DNA of 64,000 nucleotides from Lingula anatina. Taxonomy: Eukaryota; Brachiopoda; Lingulata; Lingulida; Lingulidae. Shown in pieces: positions 12,651-24,179 of this stretch. The position numbers and the translations under genes were made by a program. The notes below the pieces were generated by a model. That model was not told the DNA's origin, ran no database searches, and saw only the letters and a list, made by a program, of their open reading frames with translations. Within the stretch, counting starts at the first letter, position 1. Every line of letters starts with the position of its first letter. The stretch is taken from assembly GCF_001039355.2 (NCBI RefSeq), contig NW_019775303.1, positions 279,664 through 343,663 of the forward strand, given 5' to 3'.

Positions 12651-15600
12651 TTATCTTCGTTTTCCGCTTTCAAAAAGTTTCCTGAAATCTGCAAAACTCA
12701 TACCTCCCAGAGCAAGCACGGGTTCACGATGCCGACTTCCTCTAGCTCTTTCTAAAGTACTTATAGCAACATCGATGTTGTCAAGTCCGGCTATACCTAT
12801 AAAACATCAAGAAATAAGCAAATTCAGAAAATTTCTCAGACACGTGCGTTGTGAATAAAGTTCATATATGGAAGGCTATGATTGGCTCATATTGATCATC
12901 TGACCACTGTGACGTCACACTTAAGTGAACATAAACTGTGAGATTAAATGAAAAACCAACAAGTACACGTTAAGTTTTAGAAAAAAATGTGACCTTCCAG
13001 TAAAGAACTTTTGCAAGTCTAAAAAAGTATTGCAGTTCAAAGTGTGTTCAAATCCTGCACAATCCTTTGAATACACTTCAAAGATTTGCGTCTTTTATAA
13101 TTAAGTCTACTTAATGACAACCTACTCGCAATGGCGTTCACTATATGTTCCTAATGACACAGTATCGACTTCTCAAACGTCTTATATTTCATTAAGAGCA
13201 CGGAAGGTGAGAATCTTTGAGCAAGACACAATGGGGGGACAGGTGGGTCGGTTACTGGAGTTAAAAGTCACCAAAAATATCTATATGTCAGCCTTAAACC
13301 AATAAACACTATTGGAAACATGCAACTGCAAAGGCAACGTACTAGGACACCCATAACACACAAGGAAGGAAACTAATTAGTAAGCGAAGAAAACACATCT
13401 ATGGAAAAGGTGCTCCTTTGAAATTCGTAATAGTTAACGAAGAGGTAATCTAGCGTAAATTAGCTATAGCGCCCGAGAATAAAGTGTTAATAGATAAGTA
13501 AACAAAATTTGAAACTTTGGATCGATAAGTTAGAACAATTCTACGCAAAAGTCGGAGTTAATTAAGTATCGACGAAAACACGCTCACTGGTTTGTTACGG
13601 CTTAGGTATGTTATTTTTGAAATTTAATAGCTTACTCAAAGAAAATCGTTTACACTGTTCCCAATTGGCTTCTTTAAATGAGCGTGGAGATCAATCTGAT
13701 TCATAAAGAGTATACTAGGGTACTGTATAAGATCAAGATACTTTATGGCCTTTAGAGTTTCAAAGGCATACTTTGTCGTGATCAGGTTATGACCTAATCT
13801 TAACAAGTATTATTTAACACAAGAGACGCCTCCCTTTTAAGTCAAGTTCCAAACCTTCGACATTGTTTTCTTAAAAAACATTGTTGTCATGATAAACGAT
13901 AGAGACCCTTCAAGGCAAATGACGATAAAAGACATAAAGCAACGCTACCGGCAAGAATAGTTACCAATCGACTTATAAAAAAGGCGTTTCTTTGTACAGT
14001 TGTGTTTTACAGGATCTTCTCAATGACTTTGAATGGATAAAAGAAAGGCTAATAAATTTTGCACACAATGAGTATGTCATGACATTTTGTATTGCAACTT
14101 ATGTACACGGTTGTCTATAATTACAAAGTGATATATCATTCCGTATGAAGGAACAAGTCTCCAAAAGCGAGATATAACCGGAAGGCAATCGATTATGTCA
14201 ATAGGCTGAATGTGAATGGCATTTGAACGCGAAGTTAAGAACAAATTAACAGAAATAGCCAAAACACAATTTTTCATGGAGAGTAAACAAGAATCGGCGA
14301 CATTGTTGCACAATATCTACTCAGTTCCGGAGTCAGGACGTGGTCGGGGGTGGACCGCAAGCCAAAGCAAGACTAGGTGCAAGCCACGGTCTGCACCCAT
14401 TCAGACTACGTTGGTTTATGAAAAGAAATTAAGGACAATAAGAGTGACAAAATGATGCAGGGGTATTGAATACCACATTGCCAGGTGCTTTAGTTATGTG
14501 CTGATATCAGAGATCCGTGTCCGACATGAAGAGGACACGGGGGTGACACCATAGTTAGTGCCTTTCTGTACCATGTTCTCGGATGTCACCGCTAAGGTCA
14601 ACTTATACGGTTTAGACAATCACGTACTCGGACATCACTGACATGCGAGCCCCAGTGTCAGTACGTTCTATGCACTTAGACGCTTAGTAACGAATAGACG
14701 TATAATTAACGTATATTTCATTGCCATTATATCCACACGTATTACGCTCATTAAGTTATAATTATCATACGGGCAAACTTGACAAGTTCATTTGCCAGCT
14801 TGACCTGCTATTTTCATTTTCATGTTTCCATAATTTATGTTAAAGTCCAAGGTTATTATGCGTACGGGGTAAATGTTATAAGTACCATAAATGTAGGGGT
14901 TTGTTATAGAATTTGCATTTCACCGTAAACATCCAATATAGTATAACGAAAAATGAAACAAGATTAATATAAAAACGAAAAATGGAGGATACAATACCAC
15001 AAGCACACGGGTGGATGGATTAAATACGTCATACAATTAAACACACACTTAATATGTTATATAATTAGATTGTGTACCATAAAAAATATTAGATTTGCTT
15101 TGAAAATAAAAATTCTTTTACTGTTGAAAGCTACTGTAAGGAGGCATGGATGGAAAGAAGGAGGAAGGATAAAAGGTATGATAAGTAGGATTATAAACAA
15201 TCCTCATCACAAATGATTTACTGTCAGCAAGGCATCTGAAAATTGCATTACTTTTTTCTTTGAATAAAAAAGAAACGATGATTGTTCTCAACTTTTGTCA
15301 CATGTAGGCAGACACAAGCTGACAATAATGCATCGATGCTAACCTTGTCAATATAATTTTAGCGCAGATTTGAACGAAGTCGACTGCTGAGCATCGTTCT
15401 ATAAAGAAAAAAAAAACAATTTCAACAATAACACGTGAAATATTCAATTTGCTGCTGACGACTCTAGGAAGTGGTTGCCGCAGTAAATGATCAGTGATAC
15501 CACACACCAGGTTAGTAACTGGTTAACAGGGAGGGGTACTTACTCGGTTTAAATTGATAACGAGATGAAGGGGAATGGTGCTTACTCGGTCTTTTAACCC

Positions 15601-15839
15601 TGTGGTGGACCTTTCTGGATTCTAATAAAACTTGTACTATTTTGTCGGCTACTCTGTTGGCTTTGTAGTCACTGTCTTGAACCTCCGGAAGCATCGATTC
15701 CTCTGGGACTGTGTCTAAATTTGGCAGAACGTATCCTCGGGCGGATGGTATGAGTAGAGAGGCTACAGTTAGTAGTAAAAATAATCGGAGCACGATTGAC
15801 CACGCTGTTTGTGACGTCGTCATAATCTTTGGTTCAAAC
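12651..15839 (-). CDS. Secreted neuropeptide/hormone precursor, two coding exons
   Basis: The first coding exon (15586 or 15544 to 15839; ATG at 15821-15823) follows a good acceptor (tttctttccag). The second exon is 12651-12796, with stop TAA at 12651-12653. The exons join in phase 1 (A|GT, Ser). Residues 1-30 form a signal peptide with the hydrophobic core VLRLFLLLTVASLL. An acidic spacer follows, then Lys-Arg at 77-78. After KR comes Pro-Ser-Ile and about 45 residues ending Leu-Phe-Glu-Ser, then Gly-Lys-Arg-Arg and stop, a textbook C-terminal amidation and cleavage site. The short splice form is 127 residues and the long form 141. Internal basic residues (RARGSRHR) could be cut further. Peptide length, the Pro-Ser-Ile start, the Leu-Glu-x-Ala-Arg patch and the amide are reminiscent of CRF/DH44/urocortin-type hormones. 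That resemblance is weak, so no symbol is given. Being a precursor is well supported; the family is not. Confidence 0.78.
15544..15591 (-). promoter_or_regulatory. Tandem alternative 5' splice sites of the prohormone exon
   Basis: On the minus strand two donors share the context CCGA|GTAAG: GTAAGC (exon edge at 15586) and GTAAGT (exon edge at 15544). They are 42 bases apart, so both keep phase 1. The short form puts Lys-Arg directly before Pro-Ser-Ile. The long form inserts 14 residues (with HHSPSSRYQF) between the cleavage site and the same peptide. The downstream donor matches consensus better. Confidence 0.6.
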
Positions 15840-15938
15840 CTGGAAAGAAAAACAAATCAAAAATAAGCAGTGTATATAGATGCGGAAAATTTTTTTAAAA
15901 AATTAGCTAATTGAAAAGCTCTGTTTAATTAAACTTAC

Positions 15939-15956
15939 CAAGTAAAACCAAATGAT
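15939..15956 (-). other. Possible 18-base 5' untranslated microexon of the prohormone gene
   Basis: On the minus strand a strong polypyrimidine acceptor (ttttcttttttag) is followed by 18 bases and a consensus donor (TTG|GTAAGT). It lies 99 bases upstream of the signal-peptide exon. There is no transcript evidence, and the region may simply carry chance splice words. Confidence 0.3.
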
Positions 15957-18900
15957 CTAAAAAAGAAAATTAAGATACAGTTTAACTTGGCCATCTTCAC
16001 TAAGCGACACAGCTTGAAATGATGTCTCACACGCTGCTCGACAGCTTTTTAAATAAATAACCTCTACACACTTGGCAAGCAATAAGTCATCAGTTGAATT
16101 AATAGCTCCTTGCACCGCTGAGAACACCCACCTGAGGCAAAAGAAAAAACAGCAAGTTTTCTATTGACAGCTCCTTGATTAACTTATAGTATCAATTGAA
16201 ACTTATTCCTGACTGGTTTCATTGCAATATAATATCTGTATGAGAAGCACGCAGTAAAATCGATCTTATGAGTGGTGCACCGCTCCTGCGGTGTGCTCAG
16301 CTCAACGTGCACTCAACTAACTGATCACTCACATAGCCCACGAGCTTTTATAGCCTCATTTTCTGATCTTATCCCACCTCATACCTTAGTAAAAGTCACA
16401 CACCGTGCATTTGCAGCGATTAAGCGACACAGCATTAAAATCATCCCGTACTATGATTATCTGCGGAAATTGCTAATTCGTTTTTATTGTTACATGGGGC
16501 AAAACAACCGTTCGCAATTGTTCGTCGCTCCATTCATGGAAATCTCTGTATGTTACTAATGACATTTTCTAGCCTACTTAACCACTGATAAATGAGGCGG
16601 CAAGATTAGAGCTAAGACGTTTTTCAAAGAGCTTCTGATAAGAAAAAACATTTTCGAAATCCTTGAAAATCTGCAAGCCTGTGTCCAATGAACAAGTACC
16701 TCATCTGTGGGAAAAAGGTGTGCGGTGCAGATAAAAAACAAGGCAGATAATTATGGAGATTAATCGCACAGAAATACGACTTAATTCAGGTATAAAAACC
16801 GGAAAAGTTATTGTGTCCTCTGTAACGCGAGTCCACAGACAACCATCCATTTTTAACTGCGTCAGATACTGGTAGTTTTTTTTTCTTCCGACAACCCGAT
16901 GTTTTCATATATTTTCTGTCCCTACAGGTTTCGAACCGATTAAACACAGCAGTTGTATACTAGATGTTCTATTTGGTGATGTGGGCAAGAAAACAATTAA
17001 TTGCATTACGCCTAATTTTGGAGTAAATGGACAATGACAGCATTGGATTTGTCAAACTTTAAGTTCCCAAAGGAAAAGTGTCATTGCCATACACAATCAG
17101 AATAGTTGAGTTATAGACCACTTTCTTCTAACTAGTTTGACGTATGAATTGCAAGTGAAAAGGAAAAGGAAAAGTGTCATTGCCATACGCAATCAGAATA
17201 GTTGAGTTAACGACCACTTTTTTAAAACTAGTTTGACGTATGGATTGCAAGTGACCTAAACAAAAACGTCAATGTTGCGTGCAAACAGATACTGTGCTCA
17301 AAAAAGCAAACAAAAATGTTCTTTTCGTATTTTATCCAAATTAAATGACCAATCAAATTCCATTTCCAAATCTCACTTTTAATGATGGGGTAAGTGAACA
17401 TGGGCGAAGTTAATACTAGACAACACCCTGGCTGTATCGTATGGTTAAGGGAGGAAATAAAGCTCTGTTTAGTGGTCTTATCATAATTGTTGTGAGGTCC
17501 ACCTATTAATTAACTGCTAAAAAGAACGTACAACACGTGTTTGAGTGATGAGTATGCTATAAAAGAAAAGTGAACGGTCACGCTTCGGAGCAGAGGGCAG
17601 CTGTGAGAGGTATGGGCTGATTTCGACTCCACGTCCTTCTGCCACTGGGGGGCGTTAAGTACGGAAAAGGAATAAACGCACAAAAAATGTCCATGCCTAA
17701 ATTAAAACACGTAACAGCAATTCAAAATGATCAGATGAAAGCGAATTAACGTTCAAAGTCTCAAATATAACTTCTTTTTTTACATCTTGTATTGGCGTCA
17801 TTCTCATTTCAGAATAAAAATCCATTAAACAGGAAAATATTTTTTTTTGTTTCTATAAAGAGGACTGCGTCAGAAGGTGCTGGCAGAAGTAAAAATCTTT
17901 GGAACTTTCATAAATGGAAGCAAAAATTAGTTAAAATTGCGTTTTTAGCAGCTCAATCTCGCTTGATTAGAATTTTACGCAAGAAAACTTCACTATTAGC
18001 CTCCTAGAACCTTGCTACATGTATATAACTAAACCAACGAAAAAAAGAAAGAAAAATCGATAAAATTGATATATCAACAGAAATAAATTAAATGAATAGT
18101 GGCATAAAACAGCAATAAGTAGAGATGATATTTATTTTCAAACCGTTATCACAGCGGTAAAACTACGAACTTTGATTGTTCCCTGTTTATCAATGATCTA
18201 ATGTGTAGTGACTGTTGCTATATTTAGAATTTTGACAGACTATAATTTTCTCGACTTTTTCCTTCTTTCACTGCAGTAAACCTTGGTCTCCTATATTTAA
18301 CTGTGTACTAAGTCTGCACGCAACCGGCAGAAGCAGGCCAAGTGCACCCTTGTGCAACGGTTTATAAAAATCATCGCTTTTCTGCTAGGATGAGACATAT
18401 CGGGCTAGCATTCCTATTGAGACATGAGGAAGAGAGCTGCAATCCCTCCCCCAATGTAAACCGACCAAAATCGTTTTATATTGTATATCATGGGTTGATG
18501 TCCTCTCCTGCTCTATGAAAACAGTGGTTTTCATTCTTCTTATGTACCTGTGCCCAGGAAGGGAATTAGGATAATAAACAAGCTAATTTCATCTTCCATC
18601 TCTGTGAAAACGCTTTATGTGTACCAAAATCTTTCAACTGAAAGCCATAGGTCCCTGAGTGCGCTTCTAAGATAGGCTTATTACCGTTTTTAAAACTGGG
18701 CGTAGCTAATTTAATTCAAAACGACCTGCAGGTGTTGCTTCAGATGAGTGTGTGAGATTACTTTCCTAAATTAAATCATTAGCTCGATTAAAATCTCATC
18801 GACTAAACTTTAATATTTTTCACATTCTTGTCTTTTTCTCAATAATTGAACATTATTGAAAATTGTTCTGAAAATAACATATATTTTTGACAGCAATTTA

Positions 18901-19994
18901 TCCTCGTTCTTTTTCACAAAGTCGCACGGTGTTATTTTTGAATATATAACATATATATAACAATAAATGATGACATGTAATTCAGCAATTTTGCTCCATT
19001 GTTAAATACAATTTCATAGCCAAATACCAGATAAAACGTTTTATACATTCACATATCATGGAAATTTGCTTGTCTACTCAACCGCAAATCATTGACACAT
19101 CCATTACCGACATGCGTGTGTTTAACTCATCTGATTTTACTCCCTTTGAACCTCTTATTGCTTTTGAAGAGCACTTTACTCGGGGCTGTCCCGAAGATGT
19201 TATCATTCTTTATCACCTATACACATGCGCGAGCTACATGTAAAGACCCCTAAACCGTTATGCACTCAATGCCGCGACGCACTACTGAAACGTTGACTTA
19301 GGCCTGACCTACTGCTTTGTTAAAACTTGCCTCTGTCACAGTTACTTTCAACGAAATGGCCATTAATTTCAAAGGGTTTAGGTTAGACATAAAACACCAT
19401 TCTCAAAACCACTAGCAAACCCTTGATTTTCTATTGATTTCCTATTGCTTCACTTAATTAGTGCGTTTTCTATTCTTTTGGCACAATTCTAGACTCGGCA
19501 ACCACGAAATGAGTGTCGAGAGCTAGCGCTGACAGAAACAACAGCAGCATTGCGGTGTTTTCAATGCATTGTGATCAAGCATCGGGATTCCTATGCGCAC
19601 CTGACTTCAGAACGTCCGTATTTAAAAAGTATTTTGTATATTTTCTTTTACACAAAAGAGACTACCAGTATCCTAGCTGATAACCCACATGTTCTTTCGC
19701 CGATCGGTTTTAAAGCGAGCTTTCTTGAGTGTTGCGTCATCTGGTGACTTTATTTTACTAATAAGTGACATGCCGCAAAATTTTACCATCACTGCATTTT
19801 CTCTGGCTAACAACCAATTGGCATGTTTACTGAAGAACACTTTGGGTCCTTTTAAGTCTTGCATATATTTAAATGATGTGAAAAAAATAAAACTTGCTAT
19901 TTCTAGTTCTAGTTCTTTGGAGGAAAACGAATGCCCTCAAAGAAAAAATAAAATAAAATGCCAGCATCTAGTACTAAGAAATGCCACTTTTTAC
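15957..19994. other. Intergenic, upstream of the prohormone gene
   Basis: Contains a 96-base tandem repeat near 17.1 kb (listed separately) and presumably the prohormone promoter. A possible 5' exon with the minus-strand donor CTCAG|GTGGGT near 16.13 kb was noted. No further coding exon was found. Confidence 0.45.
17071..17255. repeat. Two-copy tandem repeat, unit about 96 bases
   Basis: The word ggaaaagtgtcattgccata starts near 17072 and again near 17168. The match continues through ttgagtta and actagtttgacgtat with few differences between copies. Function unknown. Confidence 0.85.
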
Positions 19995-20103
19995 TTTTTC
20001 CGGACCGATGATGTGTACATGATCGACCCATGCACAAGTAGATCCTGAATTCTTGTTTTTATTGGTGAACAGTGAGCCGTAACCCTCGCATTTACAAGAA
20101 CCT
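19995..20103 (-). CDS. Possible orphan cysteine-containing exon
   Basis: On the minus strand a long pyrimidine tract (ttttctctctctcacacacag) is followed by a 36-codon open frame starting Gly-Ser-Cys-Lys-Cys-Glu-Gly-Tyr-Gly-Ser, with a third Cys further on (GSTCAW). It ends at a gtaaaa donor after GPEK. This has the look of an extracellular, disulphide-bonded module. I do not recognise the domain and found no neighbouring exon. It could be a real exon of a gene with very long introns, a decayed gene, or chance. Confidence 0.28.
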
Positions 20104-21997
20104 CTGTGTGTGAGAGAGAGAAAAGCAAAAGAATTACCGGAAAGAGGACTGTTAACGATAACCTCAGAATAAGTCAGAGTAAAATAAAAAGCACTGCGTA
20201 CGTGCGCCTTAACCACAAGTGCAATTAGTTATTGCTTTGAATCTATAAAACGGGAAGATGTCATTAATATCAGTTGTCAGCATGACAAAGGTGAAATATT
20301 ACAGGACACTTATTGCGATAATGTTTCTTGAACTTCAATGTTCAAAATGGCCGATTTTCATGTCGGTTTCGATTTCAAACTTGTTGTTATCACAGTCTGC
20401 AGGGAAGTTCACCTTAGAATGCCTCTCAAACAGACAATAAAATATGAAAAAGAAAAATAAAGGCGAGACAAACTGCTGGGTCTATTATCGCATGTCTATA
20501 TTTAGTAGGCATATTCTATTAATAGCCTTTACTTATGGTAGCAGGGCGCTATAAGCTTTATGCTGAAAATCGGTGGCATACACGCTTCACAATAAAACGG
20601 GGACCAGCGTTGTATGATTTTTTTAAAACTTACTGTAAACAATGGTATTATTGGTCGATTTATATATTGCATATAAGTATGCTATTTAAATTCCTTCATT
20701 ATGTTTAGATTATTTTAAATCCGAATCACAAAAAGACGTCATTTATTTAACTTGTGGAGAAAAAGATATGATTCAAATATATCGAGGCCTGAGTCAATGA
20801 ATGAAAATAGCATTCCTAAGAGGTCAGGAACATGATTTTCCAAAGTTTCTAGGAGGAGAGAAGTACATCAAATGCTTTTCAGACTTGCTGTTTTGTTCAG
20901 ACGGATCTATTAAAAATATTTCAATTAGACACAACGGGTAACCCTTCATCACAAGTTCGACCTTAAGTAGTCTGCACTTTATATTACGTTAAGTATGGCA
21001 GTAGGGTTCAATGTTGACGATCAGTTAAACACCAAAAACAATAATCTTGGCAATTAACTTGGAAGATGGCATACCGTATCATTCTTTACATTTCTCTAAA
21101 TAAAACATAAACAGCAATCAAAGAGGACATCTCTCGTCTGTTCACTTAACTTGTTATTCTAGACTCAAATCTTATCACCATATTTTTAACTTTACCTAAG
21201 GGGCTGAAGTCAATTTCCCACGTCACACTAACGTCACGGACAGCACTGGAGACAGACACCAAATTCTTCGAGCTTCTTCCGCCGTGTTCTCAATGATAAG
21301 CACCCACGGCAGTTTGACTTTTATAGTATGCCACAACTTCGACCATAAAACAATTAAACAACATGGTATAGGTTTTTCATTTGGACAATTAACACAAAGT
21401 GTAAGTAACTTGAGATATTGATAGGTCGTTCGATCGTTGTTCTGCTGTGAATGAATATGGATATGCCATTGATCTTTGATAAATTACCATCGTTGTTTTT
21501 TACTTTTCGGCAGTTTGATGTTGGTGGAAAACGACACACTGATAAGGACGGACTAAATGGCAAACCCCACTTAGTTAGATTGCACGGAAGGATATTATTG
21601 TCATCGGCAAAAAAGAGAAATGCACATGTTGAGAAAAGTAATAATATGTAATCTCCGTTATTGGTCATTTGATCAATTTACTTGGATAATAACCATTGAG
21701 ATAATTGGCACGGTTCAATATACATTTGAAAAGTCAGATTGACGGTATGAAAGCCTGGCATGTTGATTGTGATTACTTAAGCTAGAAAATCAGTGCGTTA
21801 TCCAGTTGATACTCGAAATTATTTTACGAAAGACGATGATATAGGATCAAACGGCATCCTCTTAATATTGTTTTCGCAGCGTCATAGTAGGGCCTACTCT
21901 ACTTAAAACAATGGCAGCATGGTGAAATAAACTCATATACAGCTACCACGTGTTGTCCTACACTAACGAACGCTCAATAGACTTTCAGTGCCCACTA
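20104..21997. other. Intergenic, nothing recognised
   Basis: AT-rich, with short overlapping open frames on both strands near 21.4-21.7 kb that lack splice support or recognisable protein character. Confidence 0.45.
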
Positions 21998-23088
21998 TAT
22001 ACACTGTACACGCACATACTGCGTACGAACATTTCAATGGTAACTTGTATACGTGCCTACTGCATTTAGGGAAAACCGGGGCTGGTTGGACCCCGGGGTA
22101 AGTTGGCCCTCCATCAAGTCTCTTTAATAAAGTTACTTTAAGATGTTAAATTGTTTCATTTGGACTCACTGCCGACGCTTTCTTGGCACTATTGGATACG
22201 GCCACTTTACAAAATGATGTGATCAATTCTTTTACCCTATAGTTACTTTGTCATAAATTGATGGGGGGCCAACTTACCCCGAGGTCCAACTAGCCCCGGT
22301 CTCCCCTACGTTTGAATGCAGAATGCAGCACGTGTATATATACACGCAGCGTGTGATGTTCTTACGTAATGTACCTACCTATGAAGTGTAGATCTACACT
22401 ACATTAACAGTCCTTTACTGCAGCTGCGTGCACTGCGTTCCACGCGTGTCAAAGCGCATAACTACCTAATATGAAACACAAACACTTTGGCAAAAACAAA
22501 AGAGATCAAACTCACTTTTATGACTCCAGCTTTACATGTGCATCTCTTTTTTTCCTAGCAGCAAATCCGACCACTGTGTTACCATGTAACGTTCATGTTT
22601 TGCTATTCCCTTTCTCCGAATCGAACACACCTTGAATCGTGCATGAAATTTAGTTGTCAGGGAGTAGAAATAGCCTTCCAAAAGCACGACGTTGGTGGCA
22701 AAAAGTTGCAAAAATGTTACTACAGTACAGACAGCCTGGGGCGCTTTGATTTCTTGTTTTTGAGATCAAATTAATGGAAAGTGCACAAGAGAAACAGCAG
22801 TCAAATGAATATTACGATTTTACCAAACGCTCCTAAATCAGAAAAGCTAGAACAGATGTCATTGCCGAAGTTTCTTGCCAACTATTTATTGGATTATATG
22901 AAGTGTTTTAAACAGAGTGTTCAAACATACATCAAATGCTTAGGCCTACTGCATAAAACAATAGTTCATTGGGCAAAACAATAGATGTATGATCTTAATA
23001 CTAGACTAATAGTCACTTTTCAACGTAATTGGCAAAATAATTACTACAGCGGGTACCCATAATGGTAACCCGAGGCAAAATTCTTCGA
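21998..23088. repeat. 1.09 kb tandem duplication, copy 1
   Basis: The unit from 21998 to 23088 is repeated head-to-tail at 23090-24179 with about ten differences and one 1-base indel (ttgatgg versus tgatgg). The unknown base at 23089 sits exactly at the junction. It carries a MITE-like element and an open frame of 67 codons that is identical in both copies but has no recognisable product. Confidence 0.95.
22067..22308. mobile_element. MITE-like element with terminal inverted repeats
   Basis: The left end reads taggg, then accggggctggttggacc and a cggggtaagttggcc stretch. The right end is the near-exact inverse (ggccaacttaccccg, then aggtccaactagccccggt and cccta). The arms are about 43 bases and the element about 242 bases, with no transposase frame. 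No clear target-site duplication was seen. A second copy lies inside the duplicated unit. Confidence 0.75.
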
Positions 23089-23089
23089 N

Positions 23090-24179
23090 TATACACTGTA
23101 CACGCACATACTGCGTACGAACATTTCAATGGTAACTTGTATACGTGCCTACTGCATTTAGGGAAAACCGGGGCTGGTTGGACCCCGGGGTAAGTTGGCC
23201 CTCCATCAAGTCTCTTTAATAAAGTTACTTTAAGATGCTAAATTTTTTCATTTGGACTCACTGCCGACGCTTTCTTGGCACTATTGGATACAGTCACTTT
23301 ACAAAATGATGTGATCAATTCTTATACCCCATAGTTACTTTGTCATAAATGATGGGGGGCCAACTTACCCCGAGGTCCAACTAGCCCCAGTCTCCCCTAC
23401 GTTTGAATGCAGAATGCAGCACGTGTATATATACACGCAGCGTGTGATGTTCTTACGTAATGTACCTACCTATGAAGTGTAGATCTACACTACATTAACA
23501 GTTACTTACTGCAGCTGCGTGCACTGCGTTCCACGCGTGTCAAAGCGCATAACTACCTAATATGAAACACAAACACTTTGGCAAAAACAAAAGAGATCAA
23601 ACTCACTTTTATGACTCCAGCTTTACATGTGCATCTCTTTTTTTCCTAGCAGCAAATCCGACCACTGTGTTACCATGTAACGTTCATGTTTTGCTATTCC
23701 CTTTCTCCGAATCGAACACACCTTGAATCGTGCATGAAATTTAGTTGCCAGGGAGTAGAAATAGCCTTCCAAAAGCACGACGTTGGTGGCAAAAAGTTGC
23801 AAAAATGTTACTACAGTACAGACAGCCTGGGGCGCTTTGATTTCTTGTTTTTGAGATCAAATTAATGGAAAGTGCACAAGAGAAACAGCAGTCAAATGAA
23901 TATTACGATTTTACCAAACGCTCCTAAATCAGAAAAGCTAGAACAGATGTCATTGCCGAAGTTTCTTGCCAACTATTTATTGGATTATATGAAGTGTTTT
24001 AAACAGAGTGTTCAAACATACATCAAATGCTTAGGCCTACTGCATAAAACAATAGTTCATTGGGCAAAACAATAGATGTATGATCTTAATACTAGACTAA
24101 TAGTCACTTTTCAACGTAATTGGCAAAATAATTACTACAGCGGGTACCCATAACGGTAACCCGAGGCAAAATTCTTCGA
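23090..24179. repeat. 1.09 kb tandem duplication, copy 2
   Basis: Second copy of 21998-23088, starting immediately after the N and ending at the shared ttcttcga. The very high identity and the N at the junction make an uncollapsed allele at least as likely as a true tandem duplication. Confidence 0.95.
23159..23399. mobile_element. MITE-like element, duplicated copy
   Basis: Same element as at 22067-22308, one base shorter, carried within the second copy of the tandem unit. Confidence 0.75.

Noticed and set aside
12377-12685. 102-codon plus-strand open frame
   Set aside because: It overlaps the prohormone's last exon in antisense; hydrophobic, low-information composition and no splice or start support.
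22781-24075. Two identical 67-codon frames
   Set aside because: Identity comes from the tandem (possibly artefactual) duplication; no family, no splice sites.
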